DNA from: Prevotella sp. CAG:1031 | GTDB taxonomy: Bacteria; Bacteroidota; Bacteroidia; Bacteroidales; Muribaculaceae | Length of the DNA: 29,713 nt | Assembly: GCA_000431215.1 (NCBI GenBank) | Contig: HF985611.1 | Span: 2,216-31,928 of the forward strand | Direction of reading: 5' to 3' | Shown: positions 13,971-22,410 of the stretch, in pieces | Numbering within the stretch: position 1 is the first letter of the stretch | Layout: every line of letters begins with the position of its first letter | Notes under the pieces: model-generated | What the model was told of the DNA's origin: nothing | The model's database searches: none | What the model saw: the letters and a program-made list of their open reading frames with translations, nothing else | Translations under genes and position numbers: made by a program

Positions 13971-16019
13971 TTACCAGATAACGACGCGCTCGGCCTCGGG
14001 ACGGAACATGGGCTGTCCGTCGGTGATGTTGAAGGCCTTGAAGAACGGGTCGATGTTGCTCAGTCCGACGTTGACGCGGTATTTGGCCAGCGAGTGGACA
14101 TCGGCGTTGGTCAGATTGCGGATCTCGGCGTCGCGGATATTGCCGGCCCAGATGTTGGCGTAGTTCATATAGAACACCTTGATGGGGTCGATGCCGTCGA
14201 TGAGGGCTTCCTCAGAGGTGACATCGATGCCTTTCTTCTTCTGCGAGTCGAGGAACGCTGTCATCGAAACGCGCAGGCCGCCCTGGTCGGCGATGTTCTC
14301 GCCAAGGGTGTAGGCGCCGTTGGCGTGGAGGCCGGGAAGAACCTCGACAGCGCTATACTGGTCGATGAGGGCTTTGGTCTTGTCGGCGAACTTGGCGGCA
14401 TCTTCTTCTGTCCACCAGTTCACCATGTTGCCGTCGGCGTCGAAGTTGCGGCCCTGATCGTCGAATCCATGGGTGATTTCGTGACCGATGACAACACCGA
14501 TGCCGCCGTAGTTCTCGGCGTCGGAAGAGTTCGGGTCGAAGAAAGGAGCCTGAAGTATACCGGCGGGGAACACGATTTCGTTAGCCATCGGGTTATAATA
14601 GGCATTGATGGTCTGGGGTGTCATGCCCCATTCAGTCTTGTCGACGGGCTTGCCCCACTTGTTGTAGATCTCCTGCTGATGCCACATGCTGACGTTGTGC
14701 ATATTCTCGGCATACGACAGAGCCGGGTCGATATTCATTGTCGAATAGTCTTTCCATTTGTCGGGATAGCCGATCTTGACAGTGATGGCGTTGAGTTTCT
14801 TGATAGCGTTGAGCTTTGTGTCGTCCGACATCCAGTCGAGGTTGATGATGTGCTTGCCGAGAGCTGTGCGGAGGTTCTCGACGAGGCCGATCATATAGTC
14901 TTTCGACGACTTGGGGAAGTAGCGCTCTACATAGAGTTCGCCGATAGCATCGCCCAAAGCGCCTTCGGTGGCGCCCAGAGCGCGTTTCCAGCGCGGACGC
15001 TGCTCGGTTATGCCGCTCATGACCTTGTTGAACTCGAAATTGGCGTCGTTGAAAGCGTCGCTGAGAGTTCCCGACGCGCCGTTGACAACCTCCCAGAGAT
15101 AGAGGTCTTTGATCTCGCGCGGGGTCATAGAGCGCTTGAGGTTGTCGCCCTGCTTGACTGTGCGCAGCTCGGTCACGATAACCTGCTCGGGAGTGGCGAT
15201 GCCCATGGTCTTGACGAAGAAGTTGTCCCAGTCGATCGAAGGATATTCGCTCTTGAGGAATTTGATGTCGCGGGGGTTATACATGGCCGGAATATTGCGG
15301 CTTTCTTCGCGGGTCCATGTCGAGTCGGCCAGCGCTGTCTCATATTTGATGACGTTCTTTGCGACTCGCTTTGCGGCGCTCTTCGAATAGCCGGCGTTGA
15401 CCATCTGCTTCTCGATCAGCTTCTTATAGGCGTTAAGCACTTCGACGCTGCGCTTGTCGCTCTTCAGATAATAGTCGCGGTCACCCAGACCGAGCGGCGC
15501 ACCCGAAACATACATGGCATATTCGTTGGAATTGGCCAGATTTTCCATCGGGCCGGCTCCGATAAACGGGCTGCCATAGTTGGCGTGCATAAAGAGGAAG
15601 AGGTCGTCCATGTCGGCGTCGGCGGTCTTCTCGATGCGGTCGAGAATAGGCTTGATAGGCTTGACGCCGAGTTCGTTGCGGCGCGTCGAATCCATTGCCT
15701 GATTATATATTGTGGCGACCTTGAAAGCTATCGTTCCGGGGGCGGGATTGGTTGCGTCGAGTCCCATGACGATATTCTTGATGCGCACCTCGGAGGTGTC
15801 GCTAAGAATATTGAACTGGCCGTTGCGCGAGCGGTCGGGGGTGAGGGGATTGGCTTTCTGCCAGCCGCCGTTGACATGCTGGTAGAAATCCTGTCCGACG
15901 GCTACAGAGGGGTCGAAATAAGAGGGGTTAAGGCTGTGGAGATGCTCTTTTGCACCGACACCGCCCGTCACAAATGTGAGGGCGGTGAGGGCAACGAGAG
16001 CCTTTTTAAAGCTCTTCAT
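13971..16019 (-). CDS. M13 family zinc metallopeptidase (neprilysin/PepO-like)
   Basis: The 682-residue protein has an N-terminal signal peptide (MKSFKKALVALTALTFVTGGVGA) and the full M13 signature: NAYYNPMANEIVFPAGILQ, zinc site HEITH at 513-517, the third ligand in GENIADQGG (E574), and a terminal VIW. M13 enzymes cleave short peptides on the amino side of hydrophobic residues. Here it is probably periplasmic or outer-membrane associated, since no lipobox is seen. Length is normal for a bacterial PepO-type enzyme. It follows the M16 gene after a 29-base gap and has a clear terminator after it, so the two peptidases form one transcript. Substrate unknown. Confidence 0.95.
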   Translation of the reverse strand: MKSFKKALVALTALTFVTGGVGAKEHLHSLNPSYFDPSVAVGQDFYQHVNGGWQKANPLTPDRSRNGQFNILSDTSEVRIKNIVMGLDATNPAPGTIAFKVATIYNQAMDSTRRNELGVKPIKPILDRIEKTADADMDDLFLFMHANYGSPFIGAGPMENLANSNEYAMYVSGAPLGLGDRDYYLKSDKRSVEVLNAYKKLIEKQMVNAGYSKSAAKRVAKNVIKYETALADSTWTREESRNIPAMYNPRDIKFLKSEYPSIDWDNFFVKTMGIATPEQVIVTELRTVKQGDNLKRSMTPREIKDLYLWEVVNGASGTLSDAFNDANFEFNKVMSGITEQRPRWKRALGATEGALGDAIGELYVERYFPKSSKDYMIGLVENLRTALGKHIINLDWMSDDTKLNAIKKLNAITVKIGYPDKWKDYSTMNIDPALSYAENMHNVSMWHQQEIYNKWGKPVDKTEWGMTPQTINAYYNPMANEIVFPAGILQAPFFDPNSSDAENYGGIGVVIGHEITHGFDDQGRNFDADGNMVNWWTEEDAAKFADKTKALIDQYSAVEVLPGLHANGAYTLGENIADQGGLRVSMTAFLDSQKKKGIDVTSEEALIDGIDPIKVFYMNYANIWAGNIRDAEIRNLTNADVHSLAKYRVNVGLSNIDPFFKAFNITDGQPMFRPEAERVVIW

Positions 16020-16048
16020 AACGTGTTGTGGTTTAAGGTTAAGGTTGA

Positions 16049-18904
16049 TTACTTTTCAGGTTCGAGAATGAGCACTTTGTAGTTCTTCTGTGCCATGACT
16101 GCCTTAGCGTAGGCCTTGACGTCGTCAACGGTGATGCCTTCGAGGGTAGCGACGCGGGTTGTGAAAGCGTCGTTGCCGTGGATGAGCCAGCCGGTGATAC
16201 CGTTGAGCCATCCGTTGTTCTTCTCGAGGTTCTCTTTGGCTTCCTTGACCATGAAGTTGCGGATGTCGGAGAGCTCGGCTTCGGTCAGGTTATTGCCTAT
16301 GGCGTTGAATTCGTCGGCAACGACTTTCAGTACCTGCTCCTTCATTTCGGGCTTCATCGGGAAGGCCGACTGGAGGTTGACGTTCATCGGGCCCATCGAG
16401 CTTTCACCGCCGTTGGCACCGATGCTGTAGACAGCACCCATCTCTTCGCGGACGGTCTTGAGAAGGCGTTTTGTCAGAACCTGACCGATGATCTCGGCCA
16501 TGCGCTGGTTCTTCGGATTGACAGGCATATTGGCGGTCTGGAAGACTGCGACGTAGGTTGTCGGCTGCTCCATCTTGGTGGCCATGGTTACGTTGGCGTC
16601 GCCGGGGGTGATGAAGTCGGCTGCGTTATATTCCTCGACCTGCTTGATCGAGAAGGCGGGATTAGCGGGAAGTGTGGCGATATACTGCTCGACCAGCGGA
16701 CGGAAGGCGGCTTCGTCGATGTTGCCCACGAACACGAAGGTGTAGTCAGCGGCATTGTTGGTCAGGGCTTTCATAACCTTGGTTGTTCCCTCGGCGGTGG
16801 CGGCGGTGACGTCTTCAGCCGTAAGAGCCTGACGCATGGGCGACTTGAAGAGGTTCTCCATCAGCATTTTGCTGAACTTGTAGTCGGGAGTCTTGGTCTG
16901 GTTGGCGAGCATTGCCGACATCTGCGACTGGAAAGCCTTGAATTCTTCGGCGTCGTAGCTGAGTCCGGTGAAGGCCGAATAAACAAGCTCCATCAGGGTC
17001 TTGAGGTCTTTCGGAGTTGTCGAGCCGTTGATTTCGCGGGTGTAGGCGCCCATCGAGAATCCCATTCCGACCTGCTTGCCGGCGAGATATTTCGAGAGGT
17101 CGTTGCTGGTGTAGCTGCCGAGCGAGAAGTTGTCGGCGCTGTAGGGAAGGAGCTTGATGCTGGCCAGTTCGGCGGGTTTCTCACCGTTACGCGGGCACAT
17201 GGCGGCATATCCGTCGAGGGCCTGGGCTTCCATGAGAATCTCGTCTTCCTTGAACTTGGTCTGTTTGAGGATTACGCGGACACCGTTGCTGAGGGTATAC
17301 TCGGTTGTTCCCCAGTTGTCATTCTTCGACTCGCTGACAATCTTGCCGGGAGCGGGAAGCTTTTCGATCAGAGGCTCGGTCTTGGCATTGTCGACGAAGG
17401 CTTCGATGTTCTCGGCGTCGATTTTCTTGATAGCGGCGTCGATGCCCTGTTCGGTAGCATAGACATTCTTCTCGTTATCGGGCTGCATGACGAGGACTGC
17501 GCGTGACTGTCCGGCTACGGTTTCGGCGAGAGCCTGATTCATGGCTTCCAGAGGAATCATCGGGGCCATCTGGTTCATCATGGTGTAGACGGTCTCGATT
17601 CCGGGAGCGGGATCGCCGTCGAGGAAGTTGCGGACATACTGGTTGACAAATGTGCCGCTCTCGATGGATGCGCGGTTGTTATAGGCGCGTTCGATGCTGC
17701 TCAGATATTCGTCGCGGGCACGGGTCAGCTCGCTCTGGTTGAAGCCGCCGCGGGCTGCGCGGAGAACCTCGCGGTAAGCGGCAGCGAAGGCGGGTTCGAG
17801 ATTTTCATCTTTGGCAACAACGCTGAGCGAGAAAGCGTCTTTGACACGCGAGCTGACGAGGAAGCCGCCGAAGTTGACATCGGCCTGGGCAAACGGTGCG
17901 TCGGGTTTCGAGGTGATTTCGTTGAAGCGGTTGTTGAGCATCATCGAGATCATCGACTGCATATACTGGGTCATGTAGTAGATCTGGGTGTTGCGGAGCT
18001 CCTGAGGCAGGGGATCGCTGAGCCACGACATTTCGATGACGTTGACATTCATCTCTTTGTCGTGTCCGATACCGTAGACGGTCTTGTTATAGTCGGGGAC
18101 GGCGGGATAGACACGCTCTTTGGCGTTCTTCGGCATCTTGATGGGCGAGAATATTTCCTTGATCTTGCCCTCGATATAGTCGACGTCGATATCGCCGACA
18201 ACAACGATGCCCTGAAGGTCGGGACGATACCAGGCCTCGTAGTAGTCGCGAAGAGCCTGCGGCTTGAAGTTGTCGACAACTTCCATGGTGCCGATCGGCA
18301 GGCGGTAGCCATATTTCAGGCCGGGATAGAGCGCCGGAAGAATCTGCTCGAGAATGCGCTGCGAGCCTTTGTTGCGGCTGCGCCATTCTTCGTGGATAAC
18401 GCCGCGCTCCTTGTCGATCTCATCAGGTTCGAGAAGAAGTCCGTCGGCCCAGTCGTGGAGAATGAGCAGGCATGAATCCTGAACGCTCTTGCGGGCAACG
18501 GGGACATTGGCGATATTATAGACGGTTTCGTCGATAGCGGTGTAGGCATTGAGGTTCTGGCCGAATTTAACGCCGACGGTCTCGAGCCACGAGATCATTC
18601 CGTTGCCGGGGAAGTTCTCACTGCCGTTGAAGCACATGTGCTCAAGGAAGTGGGCCAGACCACGCTGGTGGTCTTCTTCGAGAATCGAGCCGACCTTCTG
18701 CGCGATATAGAAATCGGCCTGGCCTTTAGGTTTCTCGTTGTGACGGATGTAGTAGGTCAATCCGTTGGGCAGCACGCCCTTGCGCACCTGCGGGTCAAGG
18801 GGAAGCTGGGGCATTTGAGGCATTTCCTGTGCCAGAGCTGTCATAGCCGGCATCACGAAAAGCGACACGATGGCTAACGCCAGAAACTTAAGTGTTTTTT
18901 TCAT
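16049..18904 (-). CDS. M16 family zinc metallopeptidase (pitrilysin-like), two-domain
   Basis: The 951-residue protein has a signal peptide ending near ALAQ, then an active M16 half with the inverted zinc motif HFLEH at 85-89 and the downstream glutamate in DKERGVIHEEW (E166), exactly the expected spacing. The second half (about 520-951) repeats the fold without the zinc motif, as in single-chain pitrilysins. It likely degrades peptides in the periplasm. It is the first gene of the M16-M13 operon, and a -7 box lies about 40 bases upstream. Arrays of M16/M13/M3-type exported peptidases are usual in peptide-using Bacteroidales. Confidence 0.95.
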   Translation of the reverse strand: MKKTLKFLALAIVSLFVMPAMTALAQEMPQMPQLPLDPQVRKGVLPNGLTYYIRHNEKPKGQADFYIAQKVGSILEEDHQRGLAHFLEHMCFNGSENFPGNGMISWLETVGVKFGQNLNAYTAIDETVYNIANVPVARKSVQDSCLLILHDWADGLLLEPDEIDKERGVIHEEWRSRNKGSQRILEQILPALYPGLKYGYRLPIGTMEVVDNFKPQALRDYYEAWYRPDLQGIVVVGDIDVDYIEGKIKEIFSPIKMPKNAKERVYPAVPDYNKTVYGIGHDKEMNVNVIEMSWLSDPLPQELRNTQIYYMTQYMQSMISMMLNNRFNEITSKPDAPFAQADVNFGGFLVSSRVKDAFSLSVVAKDENLEPAFAAAYREVLRAARGGFNQSELTRARDEYLSSIERAYNNRASIESGTFVNQYVRNFLDGDPAPGIETVYTMMNQMAPMIPLEAMNQALAETVAGQSRAVLVMQPDNEKNVYATEQGIDAAIKKIDAENIEAFVDNAKTEPLIEKLPAPGKIVSESKNDNWGTTEYTLSNGVRVILKQTKFKEDEILMEAQALDGYAAMCPRNGEKPAELASIKLLPYSADNFSLGSYTSNDLSKYLAGKQVGMGFSMGAYTREINGSTTPKDLKTLMELVYSAFTGLSYDAEEFKAFQSQMSAMLANQTKTPDYKFSKMLMENLFKSPMRQALTAEDVTAATAEGTTKVMKALTNNAADYTFVFVGNIDEAAFRPLVEQYIATLPANPAFSIKQVEEYNAADFITPGDANVTMATKMEQPTTYVAVFQTANMPVNPKNQRMAEIIGQVLTKRLLKTVREEMGAVYSIGANGGESSMGPMNVNLQSAFPMKPEMKEQVLKVVADEFNAIGNNLTEAELSDIRNFMVKEAKENLEKNNGWLNGITGWLIHGNDAFTTRVATLEGITVDDVKAYAKAVMAQKNYKVLILEPEK

Positions 18905-18941
18905 GAAAATATGTTGGTTACGTGAAAATATTCTCAGGATG

Positions 18942-18949
18942 CAAATATA
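18942..18949 (-). promoter_or_regulatory. -7 box of the M16-M13 operon promoter
   Basis: TATATTTG on the minus strand fits TAnnTTTG and lies 37 bases before the M16 ATG. No clear TTG is present at the -33 distance. Confidence 0.55.
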
Positions 18950-19054
18950 GCGTTTTTATCAATATGTCGCTCCTTATGCCGAAAAGTTTCACGGGGGTGC
19001 AAAAAAAATCTGCCTTGAGTAAAAAAAGTCTGCCGCGACCCGTAAAAAGGGCTC

Positions 19055-19123
19055 AGCGACAAAGTTCCGGCCGCAACTGCCTGCGCTGAGCGGGCGGTTG
19101 CGGCCGGAGATAAGTTCGTCGCT
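19055..19123 (-). terminator. Large hairpin downstream of the HU gene
   Basis: A 16-base stem (19066-19081 with 19093-19108, one G-U-type mismatch) is extended outward, across an internal loop, by AGCGAC/GTCGCT (19055-19060 with 19118-19123). It starts eight bases after the HU stop codon. A run of five T lies somewhat further on rather than directly after the stem, so it may act as an end-protecting hairpin as much as a classical terminator. Confidence 0.6.
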
Positions 19124-19131
19124 AAGTGAAA

Positions 19132-19395
19132 TTATTTGGCGAGATCTGCGCCTGCTTTGAATTTTACGACTTTGCGAGCGGGGATTTCGATTTTCTCTTT
19201 GGTGCGGGGATTGATGCCGGTGCGGGCGGCTTTCTCGGTAACAGAGAATGTTCCGAAGCCCACAAGAGCTACTTTATCGTCGTTTTTCAGAGCATCAGCG
19301 ATGGACGTCAGCGTTGCATCAAGTGCGTTTTTAGCATCCACTTTGGTTAAGCCTGCCTTTTCAGCAATGGCGTTAACAAGTTCGGTTTTGTTCAT
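19132..19395 (-). CDS. HU family DNA-binding protein
   Basis: The 87-residue protein matches HU throughout: MNKTELVNAIAEKAGLTK at the start, a GFGTFSV turn near 46-52, and the DNA-binding arm RTGINPRTKEKIEIPARK at about 58-75. HU bends and compacts DNA as a dimer. Its length is standard. It is a single gene with its own strong promoter (19436-19468) and a large hairpin downstream. The promoter's -33 element lies inside an 18-base perfect palindrome. Confidence 0.97.
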   Translation of the reverse strand: MNKTELVNAIAEKAGLTKVDAKNALDATLTSIADALKNDDKVALVGFGTFSVTEKAARTGINPRTKEKIEIPARKVVKFKAGADLAK

Positions 19396-19435
19396 GTTGG
19401 TTTTTGATAATTAGATGAAAGTTTGGTTATCACCG

Positions 19436-19468
19436 CAAATATATACATAAAAAACTGATATTCACAAA
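19436..19468 (-). promoter_or_regulatory. Promoter of the HU gene
   Basis: A -33 TTTG (19465-19468) and -7 TATATTTG (19436-19443) on the minus strand are 21 bases apart, an exact Bacteroidota-type promoter. The -33 element falls within the palindrome at 19461-19478. Confidence 0.75.
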
Positions 19469-19478
19469 TATTTGTGAA
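19461..19478. promoter_or_regulatory. Perfect 18-base palindrome, candidate operator at the HU promoter
   Basis: TTCACAAATATTTGTGAA reads the same on both strands and covers the -33 element of the HU promoter, where a bound dimer would block RNA polymerase. No regulator gene is nearby. AT-rich palindromes can arise by chance, so the operator reading is an inference. Confidence 0.45.
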
Positions 19479-19558
19479 AAAAACTCAAAATAGTCTCTAT
19501 TTTTTCTGTTTTGAAAGTTCAAAGAGCCCTTTTCGGGCACTGATAGCCAAAAAAACGC

Positions 19559-19566
19559 TATCTTTG
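19559..19566 (+). promoter_or_regulatory. -7 box for the rhomboid operon
   Basis: TATCTTTG matches TAnnTTTG exactly, 57 bases before the first rhomboid ATG. No TTG is found at -33; an inverted repeat TTTGAA-AG-TTCAAA lies further up at 19510-19523. Confidence 0.6.
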
Positions 19567-19623
19567 CACTATCGTCGGCCGAAGCTACGGCCGGCTTAGC
19601 GACCTCAACTTTTAACGGAACAG

Positions 19624-20376
19624 ATGAATTTCAGAAATCTATTCGGTAATATTCCGGTGGTGACCAAGAATTTGATCATCATAAATTTCATTGTGTGGCT
19701 GGCCATGATGATTCTTCCCGGCCGCCTGGGCATCGAAATCGACGCCGTGGCGGGGCTGCATTATCTGACGGCTCCCGACTTCGCGCCATGGCAGTTTTTC
19801 ACTTATATGTTCATGCACTCGACGCAGAATTTCGCCCATCTGTTTTTCAACATGTTCATGCTGCTGATGTTCGGCGGCATAGTCGAGCGCACCATGGGAG
19901 CCCCGCGCTTCCTGTTCTACTACATAACCTGCGGCCTCTGCGCCGGCCTCGTTCAGGAAGCTTTCTGGGCGCTGACCTGGGAGCCTGAATTCGTCAAAAC
20001 CATAGCCAACCTCAATGGTGTCGACTTCGAATATGTGCGTCAGGCGCTCGCTTCGGGCGAAATCGACAGTCTTGTCGGCCAGTATCAGAATATGATGGTC
20101 ACCATCGGAGCCTCAGGTTCGATCTACGGCGTTCTGCTCGCTTTCGGAATGCTTTTCCCGAACCGGCCGCTCTATATCATGTTCATTCCCGTGCCTGTGA
20201 AAGCGAAATGGGTTGTCATCGGCAACGGTGTCATCGAGCTGCTTATCGGCATGGGGTCGGCACGCGGAGCTGTCGACGGCATAGCCCACTGGGCGCATCT
20301 GGGCGGAATGATTTTCGGCCTGCTTATAATGCTTTATTGGAAACGCAAAGGAATAGTCCATGGCGACAACTATTGA
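19624..20376 (+). CDS. Rhomboid family intramembrane serine protease
   Basis: The 250-residue protein has about six hydrophobic segments and the rhomboid catalytic pair: serine in IGASGSIYG (S164) and histidine in AHWAHLGGM (H225). The NFAHLFFNMFML element, which corresponds to the conserved HxxxN region of membrane helix 2, precedes them. A loop of about 45 residues (about 118-160) between helices 3 and 4 is longer than in many bacterial rhomboids. These enzymes cleave transmembrane substrates within the membrane. The next gene, a second rhomboid, overlaps its end by 17 bases, so the pair is translationally coupled. Confidence 0.94.
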   Translation: MNFRNLFGNIPVVTKNLIIINFIVWLAMMILPGRLGIEIDAVAGLHYLTAPDFAPWQFFTYMFMHSTQNFAHLFFNMFMLLMFGGIVERTMGAPRFLFYYITCGLCAGLVQEAFWALTWEPEFVKTIANLNGVDFEYVRQALASGEIDSLVGQYQNMMVTIGASGSIYGVLLAFGMLFPNRPLYIMFIPVPVKAKWVVIGNGVIELLIGMGSARGAVDGIAHWAHLGGMIFGLLIMLYWKRKGIVHGDNY

Positions 20377-21262
20377 GACCGCATTGAAACGCTTCGCATC
20401 GGCGACGATGCTGATGAAGATCGTCGTCATCAACATCGCCGTATTCCTCGTGCTGAACATCATATCGATAGTGATGATCTTCGCCGGAGAGGAATCAGGA
20501 CGCTTCATCGTCGAACAATGGGTTGCTATGCCGGGCAATTTCGGCCGGCTGGCGCGCCATGCATGGACACCTCTGTCATACATGTTCTGCCAGATCGAGC
20601 CGCTCCACCTCATTTTCAATATACTTTGGCTCTACTGGTTCGGAATAGTGTTTCAGCTTCTGTCGACGCCGAAGCGGATGATCGGCCTCTATCTGCTCGG
20701 AGGTCTCGGAGGCGCGGCGCTCTATCTTCTCGCAGTCAACACCATCCCCTATTTCGCAGGCCACGGCGGACTTCTCATCGGTTCTAGCGCCTCGGTCATA
20801 GCCATAGTGACCGCCACGGCGATAATGGCGCCCGACTACCGCATGAACCTTCTTTTTCTCGGGGCCGTGTCGCTGAAATGGATTGCCGTAGTGACCATCG
20901 GAATCGACCTGCTGAGCGTCACCGGCAGCAATGCCGGCGGCCATATCGCCCACCTCGGCGGAGCCGCCGTCGGGGCCATATTCGCTCTGGGGCTCAAACG
21001 CGGCCACGACATAACGGCGCCGCTCAATTCGCTCATCGACGCCATTGTCAATCTGTTCAGACGGCGCCCGAAAGTGCGTCCGGCGCGCTTCAGGGCCTCG
21101 GGAGCGCCGTCGGCGCCAAGACCAAAGGCACCTTCGGCAGCATCGGCCGCCGACCAGGCCGAGCTCGACAATATTCTCGACAAAATCAAGAAATCAGGCT
21201 ATTCATCGCTGACAGCCGACGAACGGGCGCGTCTGTTCGACGTCAGCCGCCGGATAAAGTAA
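20360..21262 (+). CDS. Second rhomboid family protease with a C-terminal cytoplasmic tail
   Basis: The 300-residue protein is a rhomboid: a PLHLIFNILWLYWFG element, a catalytic serine in GSSAS (S143), and a histidine in GGHIAHLGGA (H198). After the last membrane helix (about 210) a basic, Ala/Pro-rich linker leads to a C-terminal helix pair (about 262-300; ELDNILDKIKKSGYSSLTADE) that is common as an appended small domain in Bacteroidota rhomboids. It overlaps the first rhomboid gene by 17 bases and is followed after seven bases by the endonuclease-family gene. Confidence 0.93.
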   Translation: MATTIETALKRFASATMLMKIVVINIAVFLVLNIISIVMIFAGEESGRFIVEQWVAMPGNFGRLARHAWTPLSYMFCQIEPLHLIFNILWLYWFGIVFQLLSTPKRMIGLYLLGGLGGAALYLLAVNTIPYFAGHGGLLIGSSASVIAIVTATAIMAPDYRMNLLFLGAVSLKWIAVVTIGIDLLSVTGSNAGGHIAHLGGAAVGAIFALGLKRGHDITAPLNSLIDAIVNLFRRRPKVRPARFRASGAPSAPRPKAPSAASAADQAELDNILDKIKKSGYSSLTADERARLFDVSRRIK

Positions 21263-21269
21263 TAACGAA

Positions 21270-22373
21270 GTGGCAACTCCAAGGCAATATACAGTTCGTT
21301 TCGTGGTGACGGCGGCAACGGTTCTGCTGTCGTTCGCCCTGATAGCGACAGCCTACACCGGAGCTGTCGACCCGCGCGTTTTTCCGCCCGCCTGCCTGCT
21401 CAACATGGCGTTTCCTGTGACAGCACTGCTCTCTGTCGTAGCCCTCATCGTTCTGGCTATCGCGCGCAACCGTCTGGCATGGGTCATGGGCGCGGCAATT
21501 TTAATCAGTTCGCCCGCCCTGCTGAACTTCGCGCCTGTCAACATGACCGTCTCCCCCGAAACGACCCGGGGAAAGAAATCGTTTACACTGATGACTTTCA
21601 ACGCCCTCCACAGGCAGGATTACGGCCGCGACGGCATTCCCGACCCTAACCCCTCGCTGAGCTATGTGATGGCGATGAAACCCGACATTCTCGTCGTTCA
21701 GGAAAGCCTCGTGGGATTGGCCAGTCTGCGCAAATCCTCCTTCAACCCGTTAGACACTATCAGGAAGGTCTATCCCTTCCGGTGTTCCGACAACAGCGAT
21801 CCCGGGCTTGCCGTCTACAGCCGGTTTCCGGTGACGCGCATCGAGGTTCCCGGCTCGGTATGCAGCCCGGCGGAGCTGGCAGTGTTCAGGCTTTCGGTCG
21901 AGGGACACGTGCTGACGATCTACAACGTCCATCTCCAGTCGTTCCTGCTCTCGGGCGACGACAAGGAGCTTTTCTCACGGGTGACGAAAGGCGACGCTGA
22001 CCGAAGCGCCATACGCAACATGCGCAACCATATTTTCACGAAAATCTACCGCGCCGCCGCGCTGCGCGCCGATCAGGCCGAAGAAGTGCGCCGGCTTCTC
22101 GACAGCCGCCGCGGGGCCGCCATAGTCTGCGGCGATTTCAACGACACTCCCGGCTGCTTCGCCCTGCGCACCATTCTCGGCAGCGACATGCACGACGCTT
22201 TCGCCGAGGCCGCTTTCGGTCCGATGATAACCTACCACAAAAACAAATTCTTTTTCCGTATCGACCATATCCTCTACCGCGGGCCGCTAATGGCCGTCGA
22301 CATTCTGCGCGGCAAGGATGTAGGCAGCGACCACTACCCGCTGACGGCCCGGTTCATCTGGACAGACGATTAA
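21270..22373 (+). CDS. Membrane-anchored endonuclease/exonuclease/phosphatase family protein
   Basis: The 367-residue protein begins with a GTG codon; no ATG lies near enough to give the full N-terminus. Three hydrophobic segments fill residues 1-95, then an EEP-fold domain follows with MTFNALHRQDYG, VVQES, GDFNDTPG (D289, N291) and GSDHYPL (D354, H355), the metal-binding and catalytic set of the family. The domain faces away from the cytoplasm if the three helices cross as predicted, but orientation is inferred. Its substrate could be nucleic acid or a phosphodiester. It is the third gene of a plus-strand run that starts with the rhomboid pair. Confidence 0.9.
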   Translation: MATPRQYTVRFVVTAATVLLSFALIATAYTGAVDPRVFPPACLLNMAFPVTALLSVVALIVLAIARNRLAWVMGAAILISSPALLNFAPVNMTVSPETTRGKKSFTLMTFNALHRQDYGRDGIPDPNPSLSYVMAMKPDILVVQESLVGLASLRKSSFNPLDTIRKVYPFRCSDNSDPGLAVYSRFPVTRIEVPGSVCSPAELAVFRLSVEGHVLTIYNVHLQSFLLSGDDKELFSRVTKGDADRSAIRNMRNHIFTKIYRAAALRADQAEEVRRLLDSRRGAAIVCGDFNDTPGCFALRTILGSDMHDAFAEAAFGPMITYHKNKFFFRIDHILYRGPLMAVDILRGKDVGSDHYPLTARFIWTDD

Positions 22374-22410
22374 TAATCCGACAATCTTCTACAACCTAAT
22401 TCTATACGCA

